From contig CM072879.1 in the NCBI GenBank assembly GCA_036937835.1, forward strand, positions 16,051,001 through 16,115,000: a DNA stretch of 64,000 nucleotides, read 5' to 3'. The notes beneath the pieces are model-generated. The model did no database searches and had not been told where the DNA came from. It was given only the letters and a program-made list of their open reading frames with translations. Made by a program: the position numbers and the translations under genes. Each line of letters starts with the position of its first letter. Position 1 is the stretch's first letter. Below are positions 11,005 to 24,613 of this stretch, one piece after another. This DNA comes from Pampus argenteus (taxonomy: Eukaryota; Chordata; Actinopteri; Scombriformes; Stromateidae).

Positions 11005-14000
11005 CTGTAAACGGTATACGAGAATGTGTGCAATTTGATATTTTGGCAAACCAAATAAGAAATGTTGCAGCCCTATGTAATTAGGGTCTGTGAAATTGTA
11101 CCTCTGAAGATGCTGTGGTCTAACTGTGTGTGTGTGTGTGTGTGGTTTGTGTGGCCCGTCTCTGCTGTCTCTGTTTAGAATAGTCGGAAATGGCAGGCAG
11201 CCTTGTGATTCTCTGGCGCTTGTACACTCCCTCCGTCCTCTGTCCTCCGTCCTCCGTCCTGCGTCCTCCGTTCTTTTCTTTTTCCCTTCTCTCCAGCTCG
11301 TGTCTTTGGATCCCCACACATCAGTCTTTCTGCCTTTCACTCTGCTTGTGTGAAGTCTGTTCAAATGTGTATACTGAGTCACAGTGCAGCAAAAGTTGTA
11401 CCCCGTTGCTTGGAATTAGCCTGCTTTCTCACAAGCCAGTGGATCTGATTGATTATTCATTTTAAAGCTGCTATAATCAGTATTATTTTATTAACGGTGG
11501 ATCAAATGACTACGTGCAATGCACAGACTGTATATATCACGCTTTTATCAAAGCTTTTAGTGTCTTTTAGTTGATTTGTTATGTCTATGACAACCAACTT
11601 TACTGTTTTGGTTCGTTCACACAGCTCTTATCTTAGATAAAACCACTGTACGCTTCCTTCTCAGCACAGAATAACAGACTTTTTTTAATGTTATGTAATC
11701 ATTTAATGCATTTACAATATATTTAAAAGCATGACCTGACTTCCTTAAAAAATCCAGCGAGCAGACAGACCTCGGGCCAAAGATTAATTTGAAAAGTATC
11801 GGGTCTGATCTGGATTTGACATTACAGCTTTTAAATGATAATCATGTTCTAGCCACGACTATGAAACTAACGGAGGGAGAGATCGGACGTCTGACATGCA
11901 AAGGGTGTGTTTCCAGGGTCACGACATCTATTTAACTTCACTTTGGCTGATGGGAATGATGTGTTTGGCTGTAACAATATAAAACATAACTCATCTGAAA
12001 GGCAGGGGGGGAAAAAACCCCCCAATAGCTGTCATTCCTTAGTCTTGACAAAAAAAGAAATGTTGTATTCTTGGCCGAAGACAAGTCAGTCCCTGCCAGC
12101 TTGTCATTTCTCATTAAATGTTTGCGGTTAGTTCTTCATCCCGTCATTGTTCTTTCACTGCTCACTGTTCAGAAACTTGTAGCCTCCCACTTCCTAAATG
12201 CTTTTTATTGCAGTTACTCGTCAGTCATAGCTCTTCATACAAACATGGGGGCAATCGGGATCTCAATGAGTTTGTGGAAATCTCCAAAGTTGATTGAGAA
12301 ATAACATCAGAGAATGTAACGGGACCAAAACATATCTGCCACACCCAGGCATGACCTGATAGCAAGAACATATAATGCATGTAATACACTCCTCCATACA
12401 TGCATGCATGCATACATACAGTATGCAGCTTACAGTCAGTATTTCTTTCTTTAACCCCACCACTTCTCTGCATGCATCCTCTGCACAACCAGCCTCACAT
12501 AACTTTTCTTTTTCTTCCTAACATCTTGTCCTCCTCCTCGCTCACCTTTTTTTTTTTGTTCCTGTGAGGAGTCCTCCTACAGTTGACTGCAAGCCTCCTA
12601 CTATCTATCTCTTAGTTCCAGTATGTATAATTTATCAGCAGGCCCTGCTTCTCTAAGAAAGCCAACTTTTTTTTTTTAAACATCTTTTCTCTCTCTTGAT
12701 AATCTATGCATTCCTGCTCTGACACCACGTCCCCCCATCCCCCAGCTGCACCGCCTTCATGCATGTTGTTTTGATGAACTGGATAGCGTGCAAAAGGTCA
12801 ACGGAGGAAAGGTCTTACAGTATATGAGAGTCGTTTACCATAGCCTGTAGTGATGTATTGATTTCTTAGCCATATAATGGTACCACTTTCTAATATATAT
12901 GGGTTTAGATGTTGATGTTAGATCCCAAAAATGATAAATTATAAATAATATTGTGCATCTTATGTTGTCCTCACCTGTATTATCCTGTCTGTTGGGTGAC
13001 CTCATCACGTTCACTGATTACAGACATGTTAAAATAGTCATAATTTAGTGATATATCTGTTTGAACCGATAGTAGCTTGCCGGTCACAAAGGTACAAACC
13101 ATGACTAGCGAGAAAAAAAAAAAAAAAAAGCCCCGGCAGTCATGACCTCAATTTATTTCAAAGGATTTGAAGATCTGTTTAATCCAGGTAGATTGGATAA
13201 GTGGTGTTATGCAGTTACAGTAGGAGAGCTCTGCATCTCGCTGATAACGTGGGAGATTTGGCTCAAAGGTACGATGGTACGTGTGAAGGCTAACCGAAGA
13301 TTTTCAGAATAATCATCCCAATGATCATTCGCCAGTGCCGCCACTACTCGCGAATAACAAGCAACAATGAGTAAAAGAATCCAGCCAATCAACTCCTCAT
13401 GCCTTAATTAGCGTAGCTCGTGCTTTGTTTGCTTGTAAATCTCCAGTACTGTAGGCTATATTGAGTGGGCAGCTCAAGTCTGTCAGAAGCAGATCAGGTT
13501 TCTTAAAGAAGGCCGTTTGGCCCCCGGGGTTCCATCACTAGTGTGGATGTCCTGTTAATGGGTGCCCATTCAGCGCCCTAATCGCGCCCTTTATCAACCC
13601 CCGGCTAACACCACAGCGATCATAGCAGGAAAAAGCCTCTGGCGACCTTCTTTGCTTTTGTCCAGGCCAACTGGGGCGGAAAAGCTTTTGACAGTGACAA
13701 TGCAGTTGGGAGAGAAGAAAGAGGAGACGGATGAAGAGAGACATTTCTCATTCCTTGTGCAGTTGAGGATGCTGGATCCCCACTTAGTGGTCCGCGGTTT
13801 TTTTGATAGCATCAGTTTCACCTTTGACCCCCTCCGCCACACACAGGAGTGAGGAAGACAAAAGATTAGAGGTATTAGCGTTGCGTCTTTCTTGTTTTTT
13901 TTCCTGAGGTTTGAGGAACGCGAGGGAGGAGAGTTAACGAATCTAGGGGAAAAGTGAAAGTCACATTTGTTTAAGCCCTAATTAACTTTTTAAAATATGT

Positions 14001-15558
14001 TTAAAACCACTCAACCGTACCAAAAGAATGCAGAAACTGAATTTCATATCAGTAATGTGGAGACGACGCCAGCTGCCAAAGAGACACCGAGCATTCAGAC
14101 CACATCTTGCTGCAATTAGTCGGTCGCAAACACAATCTGAAAGATTTGTGTTTTATTTATTTATTTATTAAACACATCCTCACAGGACTCCCGAATAGCC
14201 TGAGATATCTGGTGTGAAATTAGGTCACAACATATTGTGTAGTGTAAGTTTGCAATAAGATGAAAAGGCTTTTTTTAATAACCCCGTCTTTGATGTAGAA
14301 TGAAGCCCTCTGATTGGCTGGTCTTGAGATAAATGACTGATACAATCGTGGTAATCCCAACCACTGGAGGGTTTAAAGGCCTCACTAATATATGCTGTAC
14401 TATCGGCATTAAAATGATCTATGTACCTCGTTTTTTTTAAATAACACAGTGGGGTATTGGGGTTAAACTGGGATTTAGACGAGGGGGCGTCTGAGCAACC
14501 TTTTGTATTATTATTTTTTTTTTTATGTTTCGAAACCCTCCATGTATTTATTTTTTAATTATTTTACACTCATGCTTTCACTCGTCATCCTTTTTTATCG
14601 GTTTATTAGTAGCACTTCTTGTTTTAGAAATGTGTGTTAGGCTTTTGTATTATTTCCATTATGCGAAGAAATGTCTTTGCATACAGTACCAGTCAAAATG
14701 AAATATTTCAAATACTAGTTTCACAGTACGAGTTGCACGTCACGAGTAAACAGTGTGTGTGTGTGTGTGTGTGCAGTACAGACAATAAAGCATTTTTCAC
14801 CACACAGAATTACAAACCTGCAGTTCCCTCAGAAGGAGTAAATGCAGTGCTGTCTACATACAGTACGTTCTCAGCACAAGACGTCCTTTAACTACGTCTC
14901 GGACAGCGTACGTTTGTTTGACCTGCGCAGCAATTTTTAGACTTCGTTATTTTTCTCTCCGTAAATTGACACGTTTGTGTTTCCCTTCAGTTCATAGTGT
15001 ACTCCTTCAGGCTCTATCTGGATTGACAGCTCATGTGCAGGCTGTCTTCTGCCTTCTCACTCACACTTTCAGCACTTTTAGCCGGTTCATTTCCACTTCG
15101 TCGTCACTTGAGGTGTTTGAAATGGCATAAAGTAGCCGATAACAGATTGTTCACAGACTTTGTTGGAACCTGACCTGCATTTTAACGTCCGTTATCTGAC
15201 GAGTGCTTATTATACTTCTTATGCTAGTATTAAAGGAGTACACTGTGTACTTTTTGTCTTTCTTCTAACCTCTTGACTTGTGCGATGTCAGACAGGTGAA
15301 ACCAGACCGACTGTACTCTTACTGTTGTGTTGTTTAGCCAACACCTTCTTGTCTAACTTACAGAAAGGGTGGGAACGACAGAACTGTGCAAAGCTGACAT
15401 TATAAATGATCAAATCCTCTTTATATCTTAAAGTGAAACCTGTGGCGGAGGAAAAAAAGACCTTTTACCGCAATATAATAAAGTCTTCACATGTTGGAAA
15501 GTGTGTGATTTAGTGTGTGTTTTGTGTGCCTGGACTCGGGCCCAACAGTAAGACAATG

Positions 15559-15595
<37 letters not shown>

Positions 15596-18500
15596 CCAGA
15601 TAAGGTCTTTTATTTTGCTACCTAGCAGAAGAAGAAGAAAAGAAGAAGTTGTACATCATGAATTACTCATGAGTTCTGGTGTTGAACTCTTATTTAATGA
15701 TAGCCGTGTTGGCAACACTTTGTACTTCTTGCCTGTCTCCCTCCTCATCACCTTTGATGAATGAGAGAGAGAGAGAGAAAGAAAGAGAGAGAGAGAGTCA
15801 AAACGTCCCCTTAGTTGCTCTCAAAATGTCTTTTGCGCTACAGTTTCTCAGAAACTGCACAATAGACACAAACCCCCTACAAGCTACAGTCGCACCTCAG
15901 AGCGTATGATGCATGGCCCGCTGCACTTATTTGTCAGATGGCCTACTACACTGAACACGCACCTACAGCACAGTACAACACAGCCCTCCTCCAAATGGCA
16001 CTCCCTACCGAATATATATACACACACACACACACACATGCTTTGTCAGGGTCTGCGTATCATGTGAAAAATGGGCTTTATGTTGCCTCCACCTGTTCAG
16101 CCTAAAAAAGTCTCCTCCCTCGATTAAAACCTTCGGCACACTGAGCTCCTTCACACTACAGCGGGCCGCGACTCATTTCAAACCCGCCGCTCATTTCAGT
16201 CCTCATTTCCTTTACATTACACACACCATTAAGCATATTAAGTCCGAAGCCAGCCGATGCACTGTCCCTATGCCCTTAATGATATAGCCATCTGCGTGCA
16301 TCTCCATTCCTCAGCAAGCAGGTGTTTCAGAGAAAAACAAACAAAAATAAAAACAACAACTGCAAAGTCAAATGCAGGGATGGCTTCACCACCAATGTCT
16401 TTACAATTTATGTATTTTTGTATTTATGGTATTTTAAACCAATGTTTTATTACATATTTCAGTTTTTGAACCACGGTGAAGGGCCGACCGACACCAGCCG
16501 ACCCATAAAACCACCTCACCGCTTTCTTGGAGCCGTTCATCTCTATCCTATCCTGTTGTATTTATTGCCTGCTGTGTTACGTTTATAGCATCACTACTAT
16601 TAGCTCGGTGTTTTGGCATCAACAGTCCGTTAGTGACATTCAGTGTCAAGCAGGCACCACATTACATACGCATACATACCCCTCGCACGCCCCTTACACA
16701 CTCTGTCTTTCTTAGTTTTGCTGCCACCGCTCTTCCTTTCACTTGATCGTTCTCTCAGCACGAGATGCATGCAGTCACACACACACACACACACACCCCT
16801 GCTCATGTTTCTCGCTGTGTGCCCAGCCGGTAGTGCCCGGCGCCCAGCCCTGCTCGTGTGTTTCCAGCTGTCCCCTGGTTATCACTCTCTCTCTGTCGCT
16901 GTGTCCACTGGCTGCCAGTAACTAGAGCACTCTTGTCTTTGTCTCTCTTTCTCCGTGTAGCGACCTTCCTTTCTCTTACTGTAAGATGACCGCACACTTA
17001 TCGCTCCTTTTACGTTTTTATCTATTCATTTATTTTGCATTTAAACGCCAATATAACAATTTAGAAACGCAACAAATTGCACGTAAAAGTTCTGCATCCA
17101 ACTAGATGCTGCTTTTGTTTTGTAACAGATGACGAGCTAATCAAAACCACTGATTTAATATTTAACTAATGCATTTTATAAGTATAAAAGTTTAAAAAGT
17201 ATAATATCAAAATTGTATTGAAAGCAGTTGCAGCAGGGACTTGTCTCTGATACTTTGGCCATCCAGTGCATTACCCTTCCTTTGCCTGTATACCCACCCA
17301 GCCTCTACTCACTTACTATGCACATGTAAGCACTTACACACACACACACACACTCTGTAACACTCCATCATGGCCTCTAATAGGGTATGGGCTGATGGAG
17401 CAGTCGGGCCTGCTCAGCAGACAGTGGTAGAGCGAATCTATATTCAGTCTCTGTACTTCTTCTTCCTCCTCCCGTGGAGCCTGATGAACTCAAGAGAATC
17501 CATGAAGCCAATAAACATCCTATGATCTATTGAGGCGTCCTCCCTGGAATCCAATCTATGCTCCACGGGGCCATGGGCCGGCTCTGCGTAGAGGCCGAGC
17601 GTCTGTATGTGGTCGTTTTTATTTGTGTGACCTTGTGTGTCCGGTGGTGAACAGTGTGTCTAGTGGTTTTAGTGGAGGATTGGTGCATGTGTGCTTACAT
17701 TAGTGGTTCTGAAAGAGAGAAAGAGAAAGAGCCACTAAGTGAAAGAGTCAAAAAGGGAGAATGCATTTGGTAATAAGTCTGTGTTTTCTCAGTGTTGTGG
17801 CTATCGGTTTACTACAGACCAACTGCAGCAGATGAGCCAGAGGGAGTAACAATGTTATTGTGCCATAAAAATGCAACTTTCCACGAGTACCCTCGCTGCC
17901 ACCGTTGCTTCTGAGGTTCATTTAATGATGATTAACCAAGTAGTGTTTTATTGATCCCTGTAGAAAGATCCCCTTCACTCAGAGGTCAGGGAAGAACAGC
18001 TTGTACTGTAGATAGCAGGATCTGAAAGCAACAACTCAATGATACTTCCTACACAGAGAGGGACGAATCAAAGCAAAGCCAACATTAAGCGCCCTTGTAA
18101 GGGCCACTAGGAGCTGTCAAAACAGCCTCAGTGCTTCAACAGTATAAATCTGTGAAGCTAATATAAAGGGATGAACACTGTCTCTTTAAATGAGGAATAT
18201 CATACTTTCTGTCATTTTATACCGTTATGATATCTAATGTTAAACATGTCAAAGTTGCAAAAATTGAAAAAAATAAAATAAAATAAAAATGTTAAAATCA
18301 TGGATTCGGCGTCTTCTGAACGCAGTATCAGATGTTACTCTCCTTCCTCCTTGTGATGACATCAGACTGTGTTGCTACGGTTGCTGCTAAGGTTGTTCAT
18401 GTTGGCCACGCCTATATATGAGAAAGTTTCAATATCGAATAAGGAATAAGGAAAAGGAAGTGAAATCCTACTATTGTTTTTGTAGCCTCTGGAAACTCTC

Positions 18501-20406
18501 TCTGTTCCCACTGATGTCCAAACCACTGCGGCCTCTCTCGTCTTTAACATGTTGCACTAGAACCTGAATAAAAAATACCGACAGCTCAGATAAAAGCATT
18601 AATACTATCCTTAGCTTTTGGTCGCAGATTTGTGGATCGCATTGGAAATGAGGCTGCGATTTGTAGGGGGAAATCACATTTGATTATTTATGCATGTGGG
18701 CTACTTAGTGGGCTACAACTGTGGGTATATAATAGTGTTATTAACCACTGGTACCCTCTTAACTCTTTAAGCCTATAATCAGGCCTACATTTAAATATTG
18801 AAATGTTTTTTTTTTCTCAGTTATTATTGGCTGGAAATCTGCCATCTTCATGCTGTGAGCTTCCTATTTGATTAGAGATATCAGCGGTGGGATTTGGTAG
18901 CAGAGTGAAAGTGAAAAGGAGAACCGCTGAGAGAAAGCATGCTCGTTGGCACAGACAGATTATGAGTTTGTTTCTGTGTCTCTCTTTTGCTTTTTTTCCC
19001 CCCTCTCTCTGTCACACCATCCATCCCTTCTTTCCATCTCCCCTTCTTACGGTAATGCTCCATTGATCTATGCTGGGAAAAGATATTTGCTAATTCACTG
19101 AACCCTGCTCAGACTCTGCTCTGCCTTGGGCTGATTGCACTAGTTCATCCCTAATGTTCCCTTTTCTTTCTGTCTGCTTTCTTCAGCTCTAACCAGCATC
19201 CCAACCGGACATGTTTAACCCCTCAGCGTTCGAGTGCTGCAGGGTGGCTGCCGGCTAATGCTGAGGCAGACTCATCTTTGCAAGCAAGCGGTGCTAATGA
19301 TGACAGGGCCAGAGTACCAGTGCCAAGTGAATGAAAAAGTGATGATTTGATGAGCAGTGCTTCTAGCTCTGCGTGTGTGTGTGTGTGTGTGTGTGTGCAT
19401 AGTGAAAATTGTAAAGAGAACTTCTGCAGCAGAAAGCGAGTTTAACTTTTAGAAGTGATAAACTGCAGGCAAATTAAATTTAACACCAACTCCAAATTTC
19501 AGTTTTTTATTTTTTATTTTTATTTATTTTTTATCCTCCTTAATCTCAGACGCTTCCATCTAGGGGAACCGTGTAAAGTGTATAAATATCAAATGAGGTC
19601 TGGGTTCAATCATGAAGCTGCTCATTAGTCATCGGTAACTCTTGAATAGAAAAAATTTCCCAGCTGCAACAAAGCCGTGATTGATGCAGCAAATCATGAA
19701 ATTTACAGAAATAGAGAATGGAAGTCATTATTTTTTCAAAGTTAATTTGACACCAGCAACTCACAGGCAAATGGAAAACAGCCAACTAGACAATAAATAG
19801 ATGTGAGAGGAACAGTAACAAACAAAAAAATAATAATAATATACTGCATAGATACAAGAAAGAATATAATAAATGTCTAAGGGGGGAAAAACCTTTTATT
19901 CTAAGTCAAATAGTAGTTTTCCGGTTTAGTTTTCTACACACACACACATAGTCCTCAGGCCTCCGTCATCCTCTCAGATGTCTTCTGTCCTTTGCTCCTT
20001 CACTGCGACATAAGGATGCTCATTTCTCCCCCTCATTCATCATCTGACTGCCAGGTGGGCCCAACCTCTGAAGCACAGTGGCCACAATTAAAATGAACCC
20101 ATTAGAATTACGCCTGTGGTAGTTTTTACCAGGTAAAGAGAGGAAAAAAAAGGAAGTTAACATGTGAACACTGGTTTCATCGAAACAGCTCTTTAGAAAA
20201 AAAATAAATAAAAAATCTAATATAAAGTCTTGAGTGCCGCTAGACAGGGTTGTATTGATGTTTGCTTTGAAGAAAAATGAAAAGTACCGAGGGTAGAAAC
20301 GAAGCAAATAGAATAAATTATATCTGCCAGTAATATTGAATGTAAGGCACAAGGTCTTTCTTCTGTTCATCAATGTAATAAATGGACTGAAAATATGAAG
20401 TAGATT

Positions 20407-20448
<42 letters not shown>

Positions 20449-20829
20449 TCTTTATGATGCATCATCCCACAATGACAGCGCTAACGTGCATGTTTAGCAG
20501 GTATATTTGGTTTACCTCCAGCAAATTTGAACCATTGGAAATCAGTTCCAGTATATTTTTTTTTTCAGGAGCAACATACATGCAGACCAAAAGGAACAAT
20601 TGGTAAAACAAATTCATTGTCATCATAATTTCCCTCCAGCTGAACCTTCACGCCGCCTGTGCTTTTGATATGTTTCCATGACCTGTTTGATGTTATTCAA
20701 GAGATATTTACATGTCTTTCTAAAGCAGAAAGCTCTCTTTGATGGAGCTATCAAAGGGGGAAAAAAAAGCTGTAGTTTTTATGTGAAGTGGTCTCTGTGT
20801 GTGGTTGGACCTTGTCTGAAAAATACTGA

Positions 20830-20900
<71 letters not shown>

Positions 20901-23900
20901 CTGGGTGGCGAGGTTGGAGAATGGCGTTTATGGTCCTACTGAAGCATGACATTTGAAAAAAATGCCTCATGCAAATCTCTTTTTCTCTGTCCTTCTGTTT
21001 TTCCCCTTCGTCTCTTTCATCCAGCATCCTCAAGTGTCACACACGGCATCTATTTACCGCTTTGCTCTCTCTCTCTCTCTCTCTCTCTCCTCTCATCCTC
21101 TTCTCGCATCCTTCTGCACCTGAAAAAAGCAAATTTACATAGCTTCAAATATGCACACAGTGAGGTGGGTGTCAATCACCGTTTTGTTTTCATTACATGT
21201 TTCTTATCTAGCCGCTCCAGATGTGCAGGAGCAATGAGAAACCCGGCGAGTCAGGAAGTATTTGTGCTGCTCATGGCGACAGTCTTGGTTTCTTCCACTG
21301 AGCTCTCCCCAGAGGCTGCAGTAGTTCTGCACTTGTTTTCCAACCAAACCAAACTCTGATTGGCTCAAGGGCTGTTCCCCGCGTGCCAGTCAACTCATCC
21401 GACTTAATTAACCACTAATCTCTAAGCTGTCAGCTTCTGAGGCGGGAGCTGGAGTGACTTCAATCTGCCACTCCTCTGTGTACTTTTTTTCCCCCCAAGA
21501 GCTTTAGGGTCCCCCTGTAGAGAAACCTCAACCCGACCCACCCAGACAATGCCGCACGGCCCCGGCGTCAAATATCCGACATCATCCTACTTTTGACAGC
21601 TAGCAGACATCGGCCGCCCTGCAGGAAATTGAAAGTTGGATTGGAGAGAGTGACAAGGCATTGTTGCTAAAAAAACAAAAAATAAAAAGCAAGACAAGTC
21701 CTCCCCTACAGGGAAGGGAGCATGTGATGGACAGCTGGGAAGGAATGTAATGAATTTCTCACAGAAGGAATGAGGAAGACGGGAGGAGGGATATTGATGT
21801 CGGTGATTGTGTCTCTGTAGTTTTTAATGGAGTCGTCACTTAGTCTGTCCTCACCCTTAGGTTCCCTCGGGTTTTATACGCTGAATAGTTCGTCTACAAG
21901 TCACAAGTCACCCGTAATCTGAATCTTTTTACACACCCATACGGATAGATCTCAGTTTTAACCCGAGAATAGTGTATAATAGTGTGTTGTTTAATCACGC
22001 CACGTCTAAAATTTACTTTGCAGTCTCAATATTCAGTCGTAAATATTGGCTGAACTGGTTTTACTAACTCTGTGTTTGTCTTTCTATTCTATTCTATTCT
22101 ATTCTATTCTATTCTATTCTATTCTATTGGATGGATGAGATCACCAATACACCAATTTGTAAATACCTGGAATTATCCTTTAAATAGTTTTTGGGATTAT
22201 TTCTCTATAATTGTATAAGTTAAAGCAAAATGAAGCATTGAAATGAACTGAAACAAAAGATCAATAGTGAGTCAGTCTGGCAGATGACTCAGTCACTGAG
22301 TTATAAGGGCGTCAGTGCATTCCTAAAGAAGCCAGATGGGTTGCACAACTTCTGGAAACCCCTCTTCACACGCCCTTACAGTGTCAGAATCAGAGGTCTG
22401 CACCCGGCAACGTCTGTAACTTTTTAAAACGGAGAATCCACATTCACATTCACATTCACAACGCTTTGAATGCCTTCCAGGAAAGACGTGTGTGTGAAAT
22501 GTTACCCCCACAGTTAAACGATTATCGTGTCTCGACCTCTCGCCATGATGAACAAACCGACGCCTCAAGGCTAGCTTTGATATGGTGCTTCAAAAACTAA
22601 AGCGATAATGTATTTTCCAGTCACATCTTTAACCTTATTTCAGATTTCTGCGTTTTTTTTCACCTAACCGGGGCTAAAACTGAAGAAAGGTACAGCCTGC
22701 TTCAGATGTTACCACCACAGTATGTAAACCAATGATTTCCTCACATGGACGGTTTCGAACTGATTGCGGTATCATGGGAACAGACAGTTTACAGAGAGTA
22801 AAACATTTCCACAACCTTTATTTACTATACACACTATCGCTTTGTTTCCAGTACAACCGTTATCTGCGGCGTGAGTTTATTTCATGCTTCCTCGCTTGAC
22901 TCTTTGTCCGTTTCGTCACCAACTTTCCATCTGAGCATTCGTATCGTTTGTCTCTAGCTTTGGGGGGCGATTCCCTGGCAATGCGCTAAAAACATATTTT
23001 GCATTTTTGTTGGATATGCCCCTTTTTTATGTAAGCTTGTACATCAACTTCTGCACCTCTACGGTGGAGAACCCACTAGGCGAGTCCTTTAATCATCTAA
23101 TTAGATGCAACGTGTCGTTTTGAATACACACAGAGGGGAGCGGTATGAGGACTTTTGTAGTGCGGCCACACATGCTGCACAAGTCTTGTTGTTTAATTAC
23201 TGGGTATCACTTCCCTCGAGGTCCCACTGCTGCTCCTTTTTAGCTCTTCGCTCTGCTTCTAGCGTCTCCTCTTCCTCTCTGTACTGTCCTTGATATTTTT
23301 CCTCTGCAGCCTCTTCTTCCTTCTTTACTTTCTCTCTCTATTTTCTTTAAAATAACCCACCTCTTATTTCCTTCTCTGCACCTCTCCTCCTTTAATTTTT
23401 TTTTTGGATAGGCTGATGGCCACTGGTTCATCTGTGGCCCAATTAGGCATAAACAAACATTTGGACCTCTCCCTACTGAGCCCCTCCCTTGTTGCTCAAT
23501 TCTTTTTTTTTCTCCCAACACAAACAAGGACAAACGCATGAATTTCATTATGTGTGTTCTCAGCGACCCTGACTGTCTGATCATGGGATTGAGCCATATA
23601 GAAATAAAGAAGACAGTTAAAAGGTGAACAGGGAAAACATGCACTTCTGCATGGGAGGGGAGTTTGAAGCAGGAATAACATAGGAGACAGAGATTTATCA
23701 GCAGAAACAGATGGCAACTGCTGCCTTTTAAGGTGTTTTTTTCCCCCCTTATTTCTTTCTACATAGTTCTGTGTCTCTCGATACTTGTCTGTGGCACTTA
23801 GCCCTAAGCTTCCTTAGTAGATCTTCACATATACATGTTTTAGTCACGGATTAATACACATTTGATGTATGTCTGATGTGTAAGGATTCAAATGTTTATG

Positions 23901-24572
23901 TGTCACATGCACGTAGGATGTGTAATGAGTGCACAGACATGAGTTTTAGGACAATGATAATAATAATTGAACAGAAACATGTCTCTATTATTTTGGATAA
24001 TCCTCAGGAGACGTTGTTTTCATAGGGAGTGGAAAGTAAAATTGATCACAGAGTAACCGGATTACATTGTTTTCATGTCTCTATTGAATTATAATGGAAA
24101 GGAAAAATACCATAAAGAGCCTCAAAACCTGGTGAAGTGAAACCAAAACTGTCTTCATGGCTAAATAAAAGAGAAATTGTGGTTTTGTTTTTTTTGTTTT
24201 TTTTATTTATATTTGCAAGCATCAATTTGTCTCGGCATGTGGAGGTGAAGCAACTGCTCTGAATTCAGGACATGATCTGGTTAAAGCTCAACTCAGCTGG
24301 GCAGAGCAGGGTGAACAGAGGAAGATCACTGGAGAAAACGCTTCTGAGGAAATCTGTGTGTGTGTGTTTCTACATGCTTAGATGTAACCAGGAAGATGTT
24401 GAACTAACGTGCCGTAGTCTCACTTTACCTCGATCCAAAGATAAAACACAACAGGTTGTAGAAAGAGACGCAGAAAGAAAAGTCAGCATCACCAGGGGCG
24501 GAGTTGGAGTTTATCCGTGGAACATCCTTGCTGTTCATCTAGGAGCGGGTTGTTAAGTACGATGATGAATCG

Positions 24573-24613
<41 letters not shown>

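Noticed and set aside
10810..11382. Long minus-strand open frame (190 codons)
   Set aside because: Composed largely of Thr-His runs from CA tracts and pyrimidine minisatellite; no family resemblance.
13562..13852. 96-codon + frame without low complexity
   Set aside because: Open on the opposite strand as well and resembles no family; better explained as non-coding island sequence.
14686..14715. CAGTACCAGTCAAAA-like sequence resembling the end of another fish DNA transposon
   Set aside because: Only about 15 bases match; too short to call.
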